Of a stretch of DNA of 64,000 bases, positions 24,893 through 33,996 are shown one piece after another. This DNA comes from Arthrobacter sp. SX1312 (GTDB taxonomy: Bacteria > Actinomycetota > Actinomycetes > Actinomycetales > Micrococcaceae), in assembly GCF_002929295.1 (NCBI RefSeq), contig NZ_PJIM01000002.1, forward strand, positions 268,191 to 332,190, read 5' to 3'. Position 1 is the stretch's first letter; each line of letters opens with the position of its first letter. A model generated the notes under the pieces. That model was not told the DNA's origin. It saw only the letters and a list, made by a program, of their open reading frames with translations, and searched no databases. A program made the position numbers and the translations under genes.

Positions 24893-26110
24893 ATGAACGA
24901 GCTGACCATCGTCCTCGTCACCGCGGCCCTCTTCGGATGGGCGTTGGTCTCGGCGCGCCTCCAACGGGCCGATCTGACACCGCCGATCGTGTTCCTCGCC
25001 CTCGGAGGAGCCCTGGCGGGGCTCGGCCTGGTCGACGGCTCCGCGACTCCGGAGAGGTTCGCCCCCCTCGTCGAGGTCACCCTGGTGTGGGTGCTCTTCT
25101 CCGACGCCGCCCGCCTCCGGGCGCAGCAGCTGCGCGGTGACGCGGGCCTGCTCCTGCGGCTCCTGGGCCTCGGTCTGCCGCTGACCATCGTGGTCGGGTG
25201 GGCGCTGGCCGCCTGGCTGTTCCCGCAGCAGGGACTGTGGCTGGCCTTCGTGGTGGCTGCCGCGCTGGCCCCGACGGATGCTGCATTGGGGCTTCCCGTG
25301 GTGACGAACCCGGCCGTGCCGTCGCGGATCCGCAGGCTGCTCACCGTGGAGAGCGGCCTGAATGACGGCATCACCACTCCCGTCGTCCTGCTGGCCATCG
25401 CAGGAGCGGCCGCCGCCGCCGGCGTGGAGGACGCCGAGGGTGCCGGGCCGGCGGTGATCACGCTGCTCATCGGTGTGGTGGTGGGTGCGGTGATCGGAGG
25501 CACCGGCGGATGGCTGCTGCGGCGGGCCCGGCAGCACGGGAGTGCCGCGGAGGAGTTCGCGGGCATCGGCGTCCTGGCCCTGGCCCTGCTGGCGTACGCC
25601 GGTGCCGTCGAGGTGGGCGGCAACGGATTCGTCGCGGCCTTCTGCGCCGGGTTGGCGTTCGGCATGTTCGCCGGCCCCCGCGCGGAGGGCGAACTGGCCT
25701 TCCTCGACCAGACGGGCAGCCTGGTGTCGATGCTCGTGTGGTCGGTCTTCGGGGCCGTCGCCGTCTCCGTCGTCCTGGAACGCATCACCGTGCTGACCGT
25801 CGTCTACGCGGTGCTCAGCCTGACGGTGGTGCGCATGGTCCCCGTGGCCCTGTCCCTGATCGGCACCGGCCTCGACCGCCCCACCGTGCTGTTCGTGGGC
25901 TGGTTCGGTCCACGCGGGCTGGCGTCCATCGTGTTCGCCCTGCTCGCGCTGGAGGCGCTCGGCCACGAGGCCGACGACGCCGTGGCGGTCATCGCCGTCA
26001 CCATCCTTCTCAGCGTCCTGGCGCACGGGCTCAGCGCCGCGCCGCTGGCCGCACTGTACGGGCGGGTGTCGGCGGCGTCGACGTCGGCTCCTCCCGCGTC
26101 GCGGCCGTGA
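24893..26110 (+). CDS. CPA1-type cation:proton antiporter
   Basis: The 405-residue product has about 12 membrane helices and CPA1 family motifs: AALAPTDAALGLPVV (ion-binding helix), LLTVESGLNDGITTP, and GWFGPRGLASIVFAL. It should exchange Na+ or K+ for H+ across the membrane for pH and salt balance. ATG start with CAGGAGG upstream. It lacks the long cytoplasmic C-terminal regulatory tail of some relatives and ends ASTSAPPASRP soon after the last helix. It is convergent with the epimerase gene. Confidence 0.9.
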   Translation: MNELTIVLVTAALFGWALVSARLQRADLTPPIVFLALGGALAGLGLVDGSATPERFAPLVEVTLVWVLFSDAARLRAQQLRGDAGLLLRLLGLGLPLTIVVGWALAAWLFPQQGLWLAFVVAAALAPTDAALGLPVVTNPAVPSRIRRLLTVESGLNDGITTPVVLLAIAGAAAAAGVEDAEGAGPAVITLLIGVVVGAVIGGTGGWLLRRARQHGSAAEEFAGIGVLALALLAYAGAVEVGGNGFVAAFCAGLAFGMFAGPRAEGELAFLDQTGSLVSMLVWSVFGAVAVSVVLERITVLTVVYAVLSLTVVRMVPVALSLIGTGLDRPTVLFVGWFGPRGLASIVFALLALEALGHEADDAVAVIAVTILLSVLAHGLSAAPLAALYGRVSAASTSAPPASRP

Positions 26111-26138
26111 TGGCGGACAGCATCAGCGCCGTCGGGGT

Positions 26139-27023
26139 CTACTTCGGGAGGCTTCTCCCGTCGGCATCGAGGTAATCGCGCCAGGATCGCCTGGGTGCCC
26201 ACCCGAGCAGCTGGTGGGCCTTCCTGCTGGAGATGCCCGAAGCGTCCGTACGGTCCAGTGCGCGCAGTTCGATCTGGTCGCCGTAGTACTTCGAGAGGAT
26301 CTCGGCGAAGTCGTAGCCGCCCACGTTGTCGGGGGATGCGATGTAGAAGACCTCGTGCCCCGGCAGGTCCGACCCGGTGGCGAGGACGATCGCGTCGGCC
26401 AGGTCGTAGACGTCGATGTAGCTCCACAGGTTGGGGCTCAGGTTCGAGGCGTCGCGGATCTGCGGCCCGAGGTTGTGCTCGTAGTTGCCCTCGAACTGGA
26501 CCCAGCTCGGTCGGATGGAGATGCACCGGATGTCCGCCCGGGCCACCGCGGCGTCCATGAGCTGCTCGCCGAAATGCTTGGACAGGGCGTAGGGGTCCTG
26601 CGGGCGGATCGGGTGCTCTTCGTCCACGGGTGCGTAGTCGGGCAGGAAGTCACGCTCGGGGAAGAAGAACCCGGGCACGGTCTCGCTCGAGATGTAGACG
26701 AAGCGTTCGACGCCGAAACGGATGGCCGCTTCGAGGACGTTGAACGTTGCCATCAGGTTGGTCTGGAACACGACGTGGGGCGGGTTGCCGGTCGGCTCGG
26801 GGATCGCGGCGATGTGCACGACGGCGTCCGCGCCGTGGACGACGGCATAGGCCTGCCCGGCGTCGGTGAGGTCCGCCATCGTGTACCGGGGTGCGTCGTC
26901 GGCCTTCCGTTCGAAGCCGGGCCGCGTGAGGTCGGTGGCGTGTACTTCGTGTCCGGCGTCGATCATCGCCTGCGTCGTGGCGCGACCGACCTTTCCATGG
27001 GCGCCGGTGATCAGGACTTTCAT
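26139..27023 (-). CDS. NAD-dependent epimerase/dehydratase (extended SDR)
   Basis: The 294-residue product has the Rossmann start MKVLITGAHGKVGRATTQ, HIAAIPEPTG, an active-site Ser region FVYISSETVPG, and the catalytic YALSK pair. It belongs to the extended SDR superfamily that acts on nucleotide sugars, uronates or similar. The substrate is unknown; the length and YxxxK position are also compatible with a uronate dehydrogenase-like enzyme. It lies downstream of the SDR gene at 27093 on the same strand with a short gap, so cotranscription is possible. Confidence 0.86.
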   Translation of the reverse strand: MKVLITGAHGKVGRATTQAMIDAGHEVHATDLTRPGFERKADDAPRYTMADLTDAGQAYAVVHGADAVVHIAAIPEPTGNPPHVVFQTNLMATFNVLEAAIRFGVERFVYISSETVPGFFFPERDFLPDYAPVDEEHPIRPQDPYALSKHFGEQLMDAAVARADIRCISIRPSWVQFEGNYEHNLGPQIRDASNLSPNLWSYIDVYDLADAIVLATGSDLPGHEVFYIASPDNVGGYDFAEILSKYYGDQIELRALDRTDASGISSRKAHQLLGWAPRRSWRDYLDADGRSLPK

Positions 27024-27051
27024 GGTGTCTCCTCGGGTTGATGCATGTCGA

Positions 27052-27074
27052 TCGGGTCGGTCGGGTCGGTCGGG
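27052..27074. repeat. Short tandem repeat, unit TCGGGTCGG
   Basis: About 2.6 copies of a 9-base unit lie in the gap between the two SDR genes. It is too short to assign a role and may simply vary in copy number between strains. Confidence 0.6.
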
Positions 27075-27092
27075 ATGTCCGGACGGGGCCGG

Positions 27093-27923
27093 CTACTCGT
27101 CGACCCCGGTGCTCTCGCTGACGTCCCGCCAGGTCTCGAGCGAGGCGAGCTGGGCCCGGAGGACGTCGGCGTGGGCGGTGGTCGCATCGGCCCCGAGGAC
27201 GAGCACTTCGGGAGGGTCGGCTGAACCCACGGCGGTGATGATGGCCGCTGCCGCTTTGACAGGGTCCCCGGGCTGCGTTCCGTGGGTGGTGTCGTTCTCC
27301 TTGCGGCGCTTGCCCGCGGTGTCGGCGTAGTCGTCGATCGCTCCCGCGGACTGCTGGAGGGACCGGCCGGAGAAGTCCGTCCTGAATCCGCCGGGTTCGA
27401 CGACCATCGCCGTGATACCCAGGGGTTGCAGTTCCTTGCGCAGCGACCCGGTGAGCCCTTCGATCGCGGATTTCACGGCGGCGTAGTAGCCGGAACCCGC
27501 CGGGGTGATCCTCGCGCCGATCGAGGACAGGTTCACGATGGTGCCCTCGCGGCGGGACCGCATCTGGGGCAGGACGGCTTTGATCATGTCCACGGCGCCG
27601 AAGAAGTGCGTGTCGAACAGGGTGCGCACATCGTCGTCGTCGCCCTCCTCCACGGCGGCGCGGTATCCGTAGCCGGCGTTGTTGACCAGCACGTCGATCC
27701 CGCCGAACGTCTCGGTGCCCCGCGTGACGGCCGCCTGTACCTGGCCGCTGTCCGTCACGTCGAGGGGAAGGGCGAGCGCCGTGTCAGGGTAGTCCGCCGT
27801 GAGGTCCTCGACCTTCGAGGCATCGCGGGCCGTGGCCACCACGTTGTCGCCGCGCTGGAGCGCGGCCTCCGCGAGGGCGCGTCCGAGTCCTGTGGAGCAG
27901 CCGGTGATCAGCCAGGTCGTCAT
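27093..27923 (-). CDS. Classical short-chain dehydrogenase (SDR)
   Basis: The 276-residue product has TGCSTGLGRALAEAAL (cofactor loop), VLVNNAGYGYRA, the catalytic Ser in IVNLSSIGARI, and YYAAVKSAIEG (YxxxK). It is a classical SDR, probably NADP-dependent from the Arg in ATARD. The substrate is unknown. ATG start with AAGGGAACCT before it. The 130 bases upstream hold its promoter; a strong terminator hairpin lies beyond them, separating it from the sugar operon. Confidence 0.88.
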   Translation of the reverse strand: MTTWLITGCSTGLGRALAEAALQRGDNVVATARDASKVEDLTADYPDTALALPLDVTDSGQVQAAVTRGTETFGGIDVLVNNAGYGYRAAVEEGDDDDVRTLFDTHFFGAVDMIKAVLPQMRSRREGTIVNLSSIGARITPAGSGYYAAVKSAIEGLTGSLRKELQPLGITAMVVEPGGFRTDFSGRSLQQSAGAIDDYADTAGKRRKENDTTHGTQPGDPVKAAAAIITAVGSADPPEVLVLGADATTAHADVLRAQLASLETWRDVSESTGVDE

Positions 27924-28046
27924 AAGGTTCCCTTCGTAGTGCCGGCGCTCTACCGGCGATGCAACCAGTCGATGTCCCGGTCGGGATCGTCACACGGTCC
28001 GTGACGAATCAACTCCCGACCGGCGGCCCGGAACGGGGTCCGTCAG

Positions 28047-28088
28047 CCGCCGTGCCCGAGGACAGGATGATGCCCTCGGGCACGGCGG
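28047..28088. terminator. Terminator of the sugar operon
   Basis: A 15-bp perfect stem (CCGCCGTGCCCGAGG / CCTCGGGCACGGCGG) with a 12-base loop follows the stop of the last gene of the minus-strand operon (28110). Confidence 0.85.
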
Positions 28089-28109
28089 GTGACGACGGGC
28101 GCCTGGAGG

Positions 28110-29243
28110 TCAGGCGGTGACGGAGACCTCCGCCGGCTCCGTCAGCGATGCCAGGGGGACCTCGGCCGGCCGGTCCGCGGTACTCCGGACCGGAACCGAG
28201 GCGCCGTCCGCCGCCGATTTCAGGAGCGACTCCATGACATCGAGGACGTGGTAGGCAAGCTCACCGTTGGCGCGGTGCTGCTCGCCGGCCGGCGTCAGTG
28301 CCATGTCGGCGAGTCCGTAGCCCCTGCCGGCGTCGAGGTAGCCTGCGCTGACGGGAAGGACGTTCCACCCGATCTCCCTGTCGTTCTCCCTGTTCGCGAG
28401 ATCGCAGACTGACACTTCCCCGTCGAAGTAGTTCGGGTCGGGGACCGTCATGCTGGCCTGTTCGCCGTGGATCTCGATGTTGGAGGACCGCGTCTGCACG
28501 GCGTCGAAACTCATCACGAGGGTGGAGAGGGCCCCCGATTCGTGCACGAGCACACCGGTCACATGCGTGTCGATGGACACGGGCACCGTCTGGCCCGCCC
28601 GGGGGCCGCCTCCGATGGTCCGCTCCGAGCGGGTGTGGCTGGCGGCGCCGATCACGGAGGTGACCGGACCCAGCAGGGTGACCAGCGCGGTGACGTAGTA
28701 CGGGCCCATGTCCAGCAGGGGACCTCCCCCGGGCACGTAGTAGAAGTCCGGATTGGGGTGCCACCGCTCGTGGCCGGGGGTGACCATGGTGGCGGTCGCG
28801 GAGATGGGCCGGCCGATCAGGCCGCTGTCGATGGCATGGCGGGCTGTCTGGATGCCGGTCCCGAGGACCGTGTCCGGCGCGCACCCCACCCGGACGCCTG
28901 CCTCCGCGGCGAGCGCGAGGACCTTCCTGGCCTCGTCCGTGTTCGCTGCCAGGGGTTTCTCGCCGTACACATGCTTCCCGGCGGCGATCGCACGCGTGGC
29001 GATCTCCGCGTGCGCTGCGGGGATCGTGAGGTTCAGGACGGTGTCGATCCGGGGGTCGGCCAGCAGCTCGTCCACGGTCAGCGCCCGCACCCCGTCCTGC
29101 GACGCCGCCACGGCCTCGGCGCGGCCGAAGTCCAGATCGGCGACGGCCAGGAGGTTCACGGATGGAAGCGATGGCAGGGTCTTCAGGTACTGGGCTACGA
29201 TCGCTCCGCAGCCGATGATTCCGACGTTCAGCGGCTCGCCCAC
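28110..29243 (-). CDS. Gfo/Idh/MocA-family NAD(P)-dependent oxidoreductase
   Basis: The 377-residue product has the Rossmann motif VGIIGCGAIVAQYL, the family HVYGEKPLA, and a C-terminal substrate domain (FYYVPGGGPLLDMGPYYVTAL). Such enzymes oxidise or reduce sugars and cyclitols, often at C3. The GTG start at 29243 follows AAAGGGG. It overlaps the ThuA gene by 16 bases and is the last gene of the operon running from 35312. With ThuA, a TIM-barrel protein and another Gfo/Idh/MocA enzyme, it probably acts on a keto-sugar intermediate. The substrate is inferred only from context. Confidence 0.9.
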   Translation of the reverse strand: MGEPLNVGIIGCGAIVAQYLKTLPSLPSVNLLAVADLDFGRAEAVAASQDGVRALTVDELLADPRIDTVLNLTIPAAHAEIATRAIAAGKHVYGEKPLAANTDEARKVLALAAEAGVRVGCAPDTVLGTGIQTARHAIDSGLIGRPISATATMVTPGHERWHPNPDFYYVPGGGPLLDMGPYYVTALVTLLGPVTSVIGAASHTRSERTIGGGPRAGQTVPVSIDTHVTGVLVHESGALSTLVMSFDAVQTRSSNIEIHGEQASMTVPDPNYFDGEVSVCDLANRENDREIGWNVLPVSAGYLDAGRGYGLADMALTPAGEQHRANGELAYHVLDVMESLLKSAADGASVPVRSTADRPAEVPLASLTEPAEVSVTA

Positions 29244-29923
29244 AGCAAACCCCTTTCGATGATGGTGCGGACGTTCGGGTCGTCGAGGATCTCGACGCGG
29301 TGGCCGGGGGTCGAGACGAAGATGCGGCCCTTGCCCCACTGGCGGGTCCAGATGGCGGGAGACGTCACCGGGCGGTGCCAGGGGTCCCATTCGCGGACGG
29401 CCTGGGTCGTCGTCGCGAGCACGTCGATGTAGTCGTCGGCCAGCACCCAGTACTGCTCCGTGACGAGGTCGAAGTCCCCGATCCCGCGGGTGATGGGGTG
29501 GTCCGCGGCGGCCGGGAGCATGGTGACCCGGTACGGCACGTAGTTGTCGGACTGCTCGCCGATCCTCTCCTCCGGGTGCTTGCCGGGGTGGCACGCGAAC
29601 TGCCCGCCGATCAGGTGGAGGTAGTCGGACTCGTTGCGGTACGAGTCGGCGATCCCGCCGTGCCAGCCCGCCAGTCCCGTTCCCGCTTCGACCGCCGTCC
29701 GGAGACCGGCGAACTCGTCCTTCTCGATGGTGTTCATCGTGTTGCACTGCAGGATCAGGTCCACTGTCGACATGTAGTCCGCGTCGGCGTAGATCTTCGG
29801 GGACTCCTCGATCCGCACGGCGAAACCATGCTCCCGGAGGAACGGGATGAATCGATCCGTGGCTTCGACGGGCTGGTGCCCGTCCCATCCCCCGCGGACG
29901 ACGAGAGCTTCCTTGCTGGTCAT
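29228..29923 (-). CDS. ThuA-domain protein
   Basis: The 231-residue product has the ThuA pattern: ALVVRGGWDGHQPVEATDRF, LILQCNTMNTIEKDEF, the nucleophile-elbow-like LAGWHGGIADSY, and IFVSTPGHRVEILDDP. ThuA proteins act with Gfo/Idh/MocA dehydrogenases on 3-keto disaccharides in trehalose and sucrose use. The start ATG overlaps the upstream TGA by four bases (ATGA), and its end overlaps the next gene, so translation is coupled. It is a different subfamily from the truncated ThuA at the window start. Confidence 0.88.
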   Translation of the reverse strand: MTSKEALVVRGGWDGHQPVEATDRFIPFLREHGFAVRIEESPKIYADADYMSTVDLILQCNTMNTIEKDEFAGLRTAVEAGTGLAGWHGGIADSYRNESDYLHLIGGQFACHPGKHPEERIGEQSDNYVPYRVTMLPAAADHPITRGIGDFDLVTEQYWVLADDYIDVLATTTQAVREWDPWHRPVTSPAIWTRQWGKGRIFVSTPGHRVEILDDPNVRTIIERGLLWASR

Positions 29924-30993
29924 GGTGCCTCTTTCGTGATCGGACGCTCACGGCCCTGCGCCGGAGCTGAGAATGCTGCGTCGAAGGACGCGGCCGACGG
30001 GGCTATCGTCGCCAGGTCCCGCACGAGGGCGAGTGCCTGCGGGGCGCCGACGAGCCGGTCCATGCCGGCGTCCTCCCATTCGATGCTGGTCGGCCCCTGG
30101 TAGCCGATCGAGTTGAGCATGCGGAAGATCGGATTCCATGGGACGTCGCCGTGGCCTGCCGTGACGAAGTCCCACCCCCTGCGCGGGTCGCCCCACGCCA
30201 GATGCGAGCCGAGCCGGCCGTTGCGACCGTTCAACTGTCGGACGGATTCCTTCACGTGGACGTGGAAGATGTGCGGCGCGAAGTCCTGGAGGAACATCAC
30301 CGGGTCGAGGTCCTGCCAGATGAAGTGCGAGGGGTCGAAGTTGAGACCGAATCCGGGCCTGTCGCTCATGATGTCCAGGGTCCGCCGGGCGGTCCAGTAG
30401 TCGTAGGCGATCTCGGACGGGTGGACCTCGAGGGCGAAACGGACCCCTTCGGCGTCGAACACGTCCATGATGGGGTTCCATCGGGCGGCGAAGTCCTCGT
30501 AGCCCCGGGTGATCATCTGTTCGGATGCGGGCGGGAACATCGCCACGTACTTCCAGATCGACGAGCCGGTGAAACCGGTCACCAGGGACGCTCCGAGGCG
30601 TGCTGCTGCTCGTGCGGTGTCCTGCAGGACACCCGCGGCCCGCTGCCGGACGCCCTCGGCGTCCCCGTCTCCCCAGACGTCGGGGGCGAGGATGGCGCGG
30701 TGGCGTTCATCGATCGGGTCGTCGCAGACGGCCTGCCCGGTGAGGTGGTTCGCGATCGCATGGACGGTGAGGTTGTTCTTCTCCAGGACGCGGAGCTTGG
30801 ACTGGACGTAGGCGTCGTCGTGCGCTGCCCGCACGGGGTCGAGGTGGTCTCCCCAGCAGGCGATCTCCAGGCCGTCGAACCCCCACTCGCCGGCGAGACG
30901 CGCCACCTCCTCGAACGGCAGGTCCGCCCATTGCCCCGTGAACAGCGTCACGGGGCGCGGCGGCGTGCTCGCGGCCGGGACGGCGTCAGACAT
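29920..30993 (-). CDS. TIM-barrel sugar isomerase/epimerase-like protein
   Basis: The 357-residue product is an AP-endonuclease-2/xylose-isomerase-like TIM barrel. Likely metal ligands are in FALEVHPSE (Glu), NFDPSHF (Asp, His), FHVHVKE (His) and SIEWED (Glu). Proteins of this type beside Gfo/Idh/MocA dehydrogenases include isomerases and also lyases that open 3-keto glycosides. It overlaps its neighbours on both sides (8 and 4 bases). The reaction is not determinable from sequence; isomerase or keto-glycoside lyase are the main options. Confidence 0.87.
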   Translation of the reverse strand: MSDAVPAASTPPRPVTLFTGQWADLPFEEVARLAGEWGFDGLEIACWGDHLDPVRAAHDDAYVQSKLRVLEKNNLTVHAIANHLTGQAVCDDPIDERHRAILAPDVWGDGDAEGVRQRAAGVLQDTARAAARLGASLVTGFTGSSIWKYVAMFPPASEQMITRGYEDFAARWNPIMDVFDAEGVRFALEVHPSEIAYDYWTARRTLDIMSDRPGFGLNFDPSHFIWQDLDPVMFLQDFAPHIFHVHVKESVRQLNGRNGRLGSHLAWGDPRRGWDFVTAGHGDVPWNPIFRMLNSIGYQGPTSIEWEDAGMDRLVGAPQALALVRDLATIAPSAASFDAAFSAPAQGRERPITKEAP

Positions 30994-32167
30994 GCTGCCA
31001 CCCCGAATCGCTCGAGGCGGACTGCTCGACGGCGTGCAGGACCCTCTGCACCCGCAGCGCCTCGTCGAACGACGGTGACGGCGTCCGACCGTCCGCGATG
31101 GCCTGCACGAGGTCCACCACCTGGTGGGTGAACCCGTGCTCGTACCCGAGGCCGTGCCCGGCGGGCCACCAGTTGCCGGTGTACGGGTGGTCGGGCTCCG
31201 TGACGTTGATGGTGCTGAAGCCTGCGGTCTCCGCCGGCACCGTTCCGTCGTAGAACTCGAGGGAGTTCATGTTCTCGAAGTCGAAGGCCAACGAGCCGAG
31301 GGTTCCGTTCACCTCCAGTCGCATCGAGTTCTTCCGGCCGAGCGCGAAGCGGGTGGCCTCGAAGACGCCGATCGCTCCCCCGTCGAAGCGCGCACTGAAG
31401 ATCGCCGCGTCGTCCACGGTGACCTGGCCGGTCCCGCCGTCGTCCGCACCCGATCCACCGAGGCCCACGCGCGTCCCGCTGAGGGGGCGCTCGTGCACGA
31501 AGGTGTTCAGGAGCGCCGAGACGCCCGAGATCTCCAGCCCGGTCACGTACTGGGCAGCATCGATGCTGTGCGCTCCGATGTCGCCGAGGGCCCCCGACCC
31601 CGACTTGGTCCTGTCCAGGCGCCACGTCATCGGCGCCTTCGCGTCCGACAGCCAGTCCTGGAGGTATTGCGCCCGGACGTGCCGGACCGTTCCCAGCCTC
31701 CCCTGCTCGACGAGCCGGCGGGCAAGGGTCAGCGCGGGCGTCCGGCGGTAGGAGAATCCGCACATCGCGAAGACGCCCTTCTCCGCGGCGTCCCGTGCCG
31801 CGACCGCCATCCGCTCGGCTTCCTGCACGGAGTTGGCGAGGGGCTTCTCGCAGAGCACGTGCTTTCCCGCCTCGAGCGCTGCGATCGCGATCTCGGCGTG
31901 CGTGTCGCCCGGCGTGCAGATGTCGATCAGGTCGACGTCGTCCCGTTCCACGAGCGACCGCCAGTCCGTTTCCGTGTCCTGCCACCCCATCGTGTCGGCG
32001 GCGGCTTTGACGGCCGTCGCGTCACGCCCGGCGAGGACCGCGAGTTCGGGGTGGAGGGGGAGGTCGAAGAAGCGCGGCGCCGTTCGCCAGGCGTGGGAAT
32101 GCATCGCTCCCATGAAGGCGTAGCCGACCATACCGACCCTCAGGTCAGGTCTCAGTGTGGGTGCCAT
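30986..32167 (-). CDS. Gfo/Idh/MocA-family oxidoreductase
   Basis: The 393-residue product starts MAPTLRPDLRVGMVGYAFMG (nucleotide-binding loop), with HVLCEKPLANS and, further on, MTWRLDRTKSGSGALGDIGAHSID (catalytic-region DxxxH). It should oxidise a sugar or cyclitol hydroxyl with NAD. The ATG at 32167 follows AAAGGAACC at slightly long distance. It lies 17 bases after the second permease gene, and its end overlaps the TIM-barrel gene. Together with the second dehydrogenase at 28110 this gives the operon two distinct oxidation-reduction steps. Confidence 0.92.
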   Translation of the reverse strand: MAPTLRPDLRVGMVGYAFMGAMHSHAWRTAPRFFDLPLHPELAVLAGRDATAVKAAADTMGWQDTETDWRSLVERDDVDLIDICTPGDTHAEIAIAALEAGKHVLCEKPLANSVQEAERMAVAARDAAEKGVFAMCGFSYRRTPALTLARRLVEQGRLGTVRHVRAQYLQDWLSDAKAPMTWRLDRTKSGSGALGDIGAHSIDAAQYVTGLEISGVSALLNTFVHERPLSGTRVGLGGSGADDGGTGQVTVDDAAIFSARFDGGAIGVFEATRFALGRKNSMRLEVNGTLGSLAFDFENMNSLEFYDGTVPAETAGFSTINVTEPDHPYTGNWWPAGHGLGYEHGFTHQVVDLVQAIADGRTPSPSFDEALRVQRVLHAVEQSASSDSGWQHV

Positions 32168-32184
32168 AGGGCTGCGGTTCCTTT

Positions 32185-33075
32185 CTACTTGTTGAAACCG
32201 GCGGTCAGTCCGCTGACGAGCTGGCGGCGGGCCAGCGCGTAGAGGACCACCAGAGGAAGGGTGGAGAGCACGACGGCCGCGAGCACCGCAGGGATGTTCA
32301 CCGTGAACTCGTCCTGGAAGGCCCAGAGGGAGAGCGGCAGGACCCGCTTGTCGGGGCTCTGCGTGAGGATCAGCGGGAAGAGGAAGCCGTTCCACACGTG
32401 CAGGGCGTTGTAGATGGCGATCGTGACCACCGCGGGGCGGACCAGCGGTAGGGCGAGGCGCCACATCATGGTGAACTCCGAGCACCCGTCGAGCCGCATG
32501 GACTCGAAGAGCTCGCGGGGTACGTCCCGGAGGAAGTTCGAGAGGATCAGCACGGAGATCGGGATGGCGAAGGCGATCGACGGCAGGATCAGGGCAAGCA
32601 GGGTGTCGTAGAGGTTCGCCCTCGTGATCATGAAGTAGATCGGGATGATCGTCGCCTGCAGCGGGATGGCCAGCCCCATCAGGAAGAGCGTGTTCGCGGA
32701 CGCGATGATGCGCCCGTGTCCCCTCACCATCGCGTAGGCGGCCATGAAGGAGACCGCGGTGGCCGGGATGACACTTCCCAGCGTCACGATCACGCTGTTG
32801 GCGAAGTATCGGACGAAGTCGGCCTCCAGAACCGTCCGGTAGTTGGCCAGTGTCGGCTCGGTGGGCGGCGCCAGGGGATTCGATCCGAAGAAGCCTGCCT
32901 GGTTCTTGAGGCTCGTGATGACCACGTAGTAGATGGGCAGGATGATCAGCGCGAGCCATACCCACCCCCCGAGGCCTCCGAGGAAATTGGGCGTACGCCG
33001 GCCCAGCCGCTTCCGCTGACCGCGCTCATCCGATTGCGCCGGGGCACCAGGTGCCGCATCGGTGACTATTGCCAT
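32185..33075 (-). CDS. Sugar ABC transporter permease (MalG type)
   Basis: The 296-residue product has six membrane helices and the ATPase-contact EAA loop ELFESMRLDGCSEFTMMWRLALPLVRPA, typical of MalG-like CUT1 permeases. It starts three bases after the partner permease. No ATPase gene is present in the operon, so it probably uses a shared MsiK-like ATPase encoded elsewhere, as is common in actinobacteria. Confidence 0.93.
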   Translation of the reverse strand: MAIVTDAAPGAPAQSDERGQRKRLGRRTPNFLGGLGGWVWLALIILPIYYVVITSLKNQAGFFGSNPLAPPTEPTLANYRTVLEADFVRYFANSVIVTLGSVIPATAVSFMAAYAMVRGHGRIIASANTLFLMGLAIPLQATIIPIYFMITRANLYDTLLALILPSIAFAIPISVLILSNFLRDVPRELFESMRLDGCSEFTMMWRLALPLVRPAVVTIAIYNALHVWNGFLFPLILTQSPDKRVLPLSLWAFQDEFTVNIPAVLAAVVLSTLPLVVLYALARRQLVSGLTAGFNK

Positions 33076-33078
33076 GGC

Positions 33079-33996
33079 CTACGCTCCTTCCAATTGGCTT
33101 GCGCTGCGGTTTTTGCCGCCGATCCGCTGCAGGACGAGCGCGAGGACCAGGCCGACGACGACGAGGATCACACCCAGGGCGCTGGCCGCGCCCATGTCGT
33201 TCGCCCTGAACCCGGTGAGGTACATGTGCAGCGGGAGGAGACGTGTTGCGTACCCCGGGCCGCCGGCCGTCAGGATGAAGATGAGATCGAAGTAGGCCAG
33301 CGATCCCAGCACCATCAGGGTGGACGAGGTGATGATGGTGTACTTCAGCTGCGGCAGCGTGATGTGGATGAACTGCTGCACGCGGCCCGCCCCGTCGATC
33401 TGGGCGGCCTCGTAGAAGGAGGCCGGGATCTGCCGCACCCCACCCTGGTAGATCAGGGTGTGGAAGGGCACGAACTGCCACGCGATGACGAAGATGACCA
33501 CGAAGAGCACCAGATCTTCGTTGCCGAGCCAGTTCTGCGCCAGCGCAGGTATCCCCAGTCCCGGCCCCATCCCGAAGTTCGGATCCAGCAGTGCCTTGAA
33601 GGCGATGGCCACCGCTGCCGATGACAGCAGGAGCGGGACGAAGTACAGGACGGCCAGCAGCGCCCTGTACCGCTGGTTGCCGGCGGTGAACACGCCCAGG
33701 AGGAGACTGATGGGAACCTGCACCACGAGGGAGTAGACCATGATCTTCGCCGTGACGACGAGAGCGTTGAGGGTCACCGAATCCGTGAGGGCCGTCTGCC
33801 AGCTGTCCAGTCCCGCCCACGAGATCGCACCGAGTCCGTTCCAGCTGGTGAAGCTGAGGAACACCACCCCGAGCAGGGGGACGACGGCGAAGGTCAGGAA
33901 GAAGACCAGCGCCGGGACCACCATCCACGCCGAGGGACCCTCGGTCCGGGGACCCCGGACCGCCATCCCGGGCTTGGGCTTCAGGATGGTGCTCAT
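33079..33996 (-). CDS. Sugar ABC transporter permease (MalF type)
   Basis: The 305-residue product has six membrane helices and the EAA loop PASFYEAAQIDGAGRVQQFIHI of CUT1 permeases. It forms the transmembrane heterodimer with the next permease. Its ATG overlaps the stop of the solute-binding protein gene by four bases, so all importer genes are translationally linked. Confidence 0.93.
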   Translation of the reverse strand: MSTILKPKPGMAVRGPRTEGPSAWMVVPALVFFLTFAVVPLLGVVFLSFTSWNGLGAISWAGLDSWQTALTDSVTLNALVVTAKIMVYSLVVQVPISLLLGVFTAGNQRYRALLAVLYFVPLLLSSAAVAIAFKALLDPNFGMGPGLGIPALAQNWLGNEDLVLFVVIFVIAWQFVPFHTLIYQGGVRQIPASFYEAAQIDGAGRVQQFIHITLPQLKYTIITSSTLMVLGSLAYFDLIFILTAGGPGYATRLLPLHMYLTGFRANDMGAASALGVILVVVGLVLALVLQRIGGKNRSASQLEGA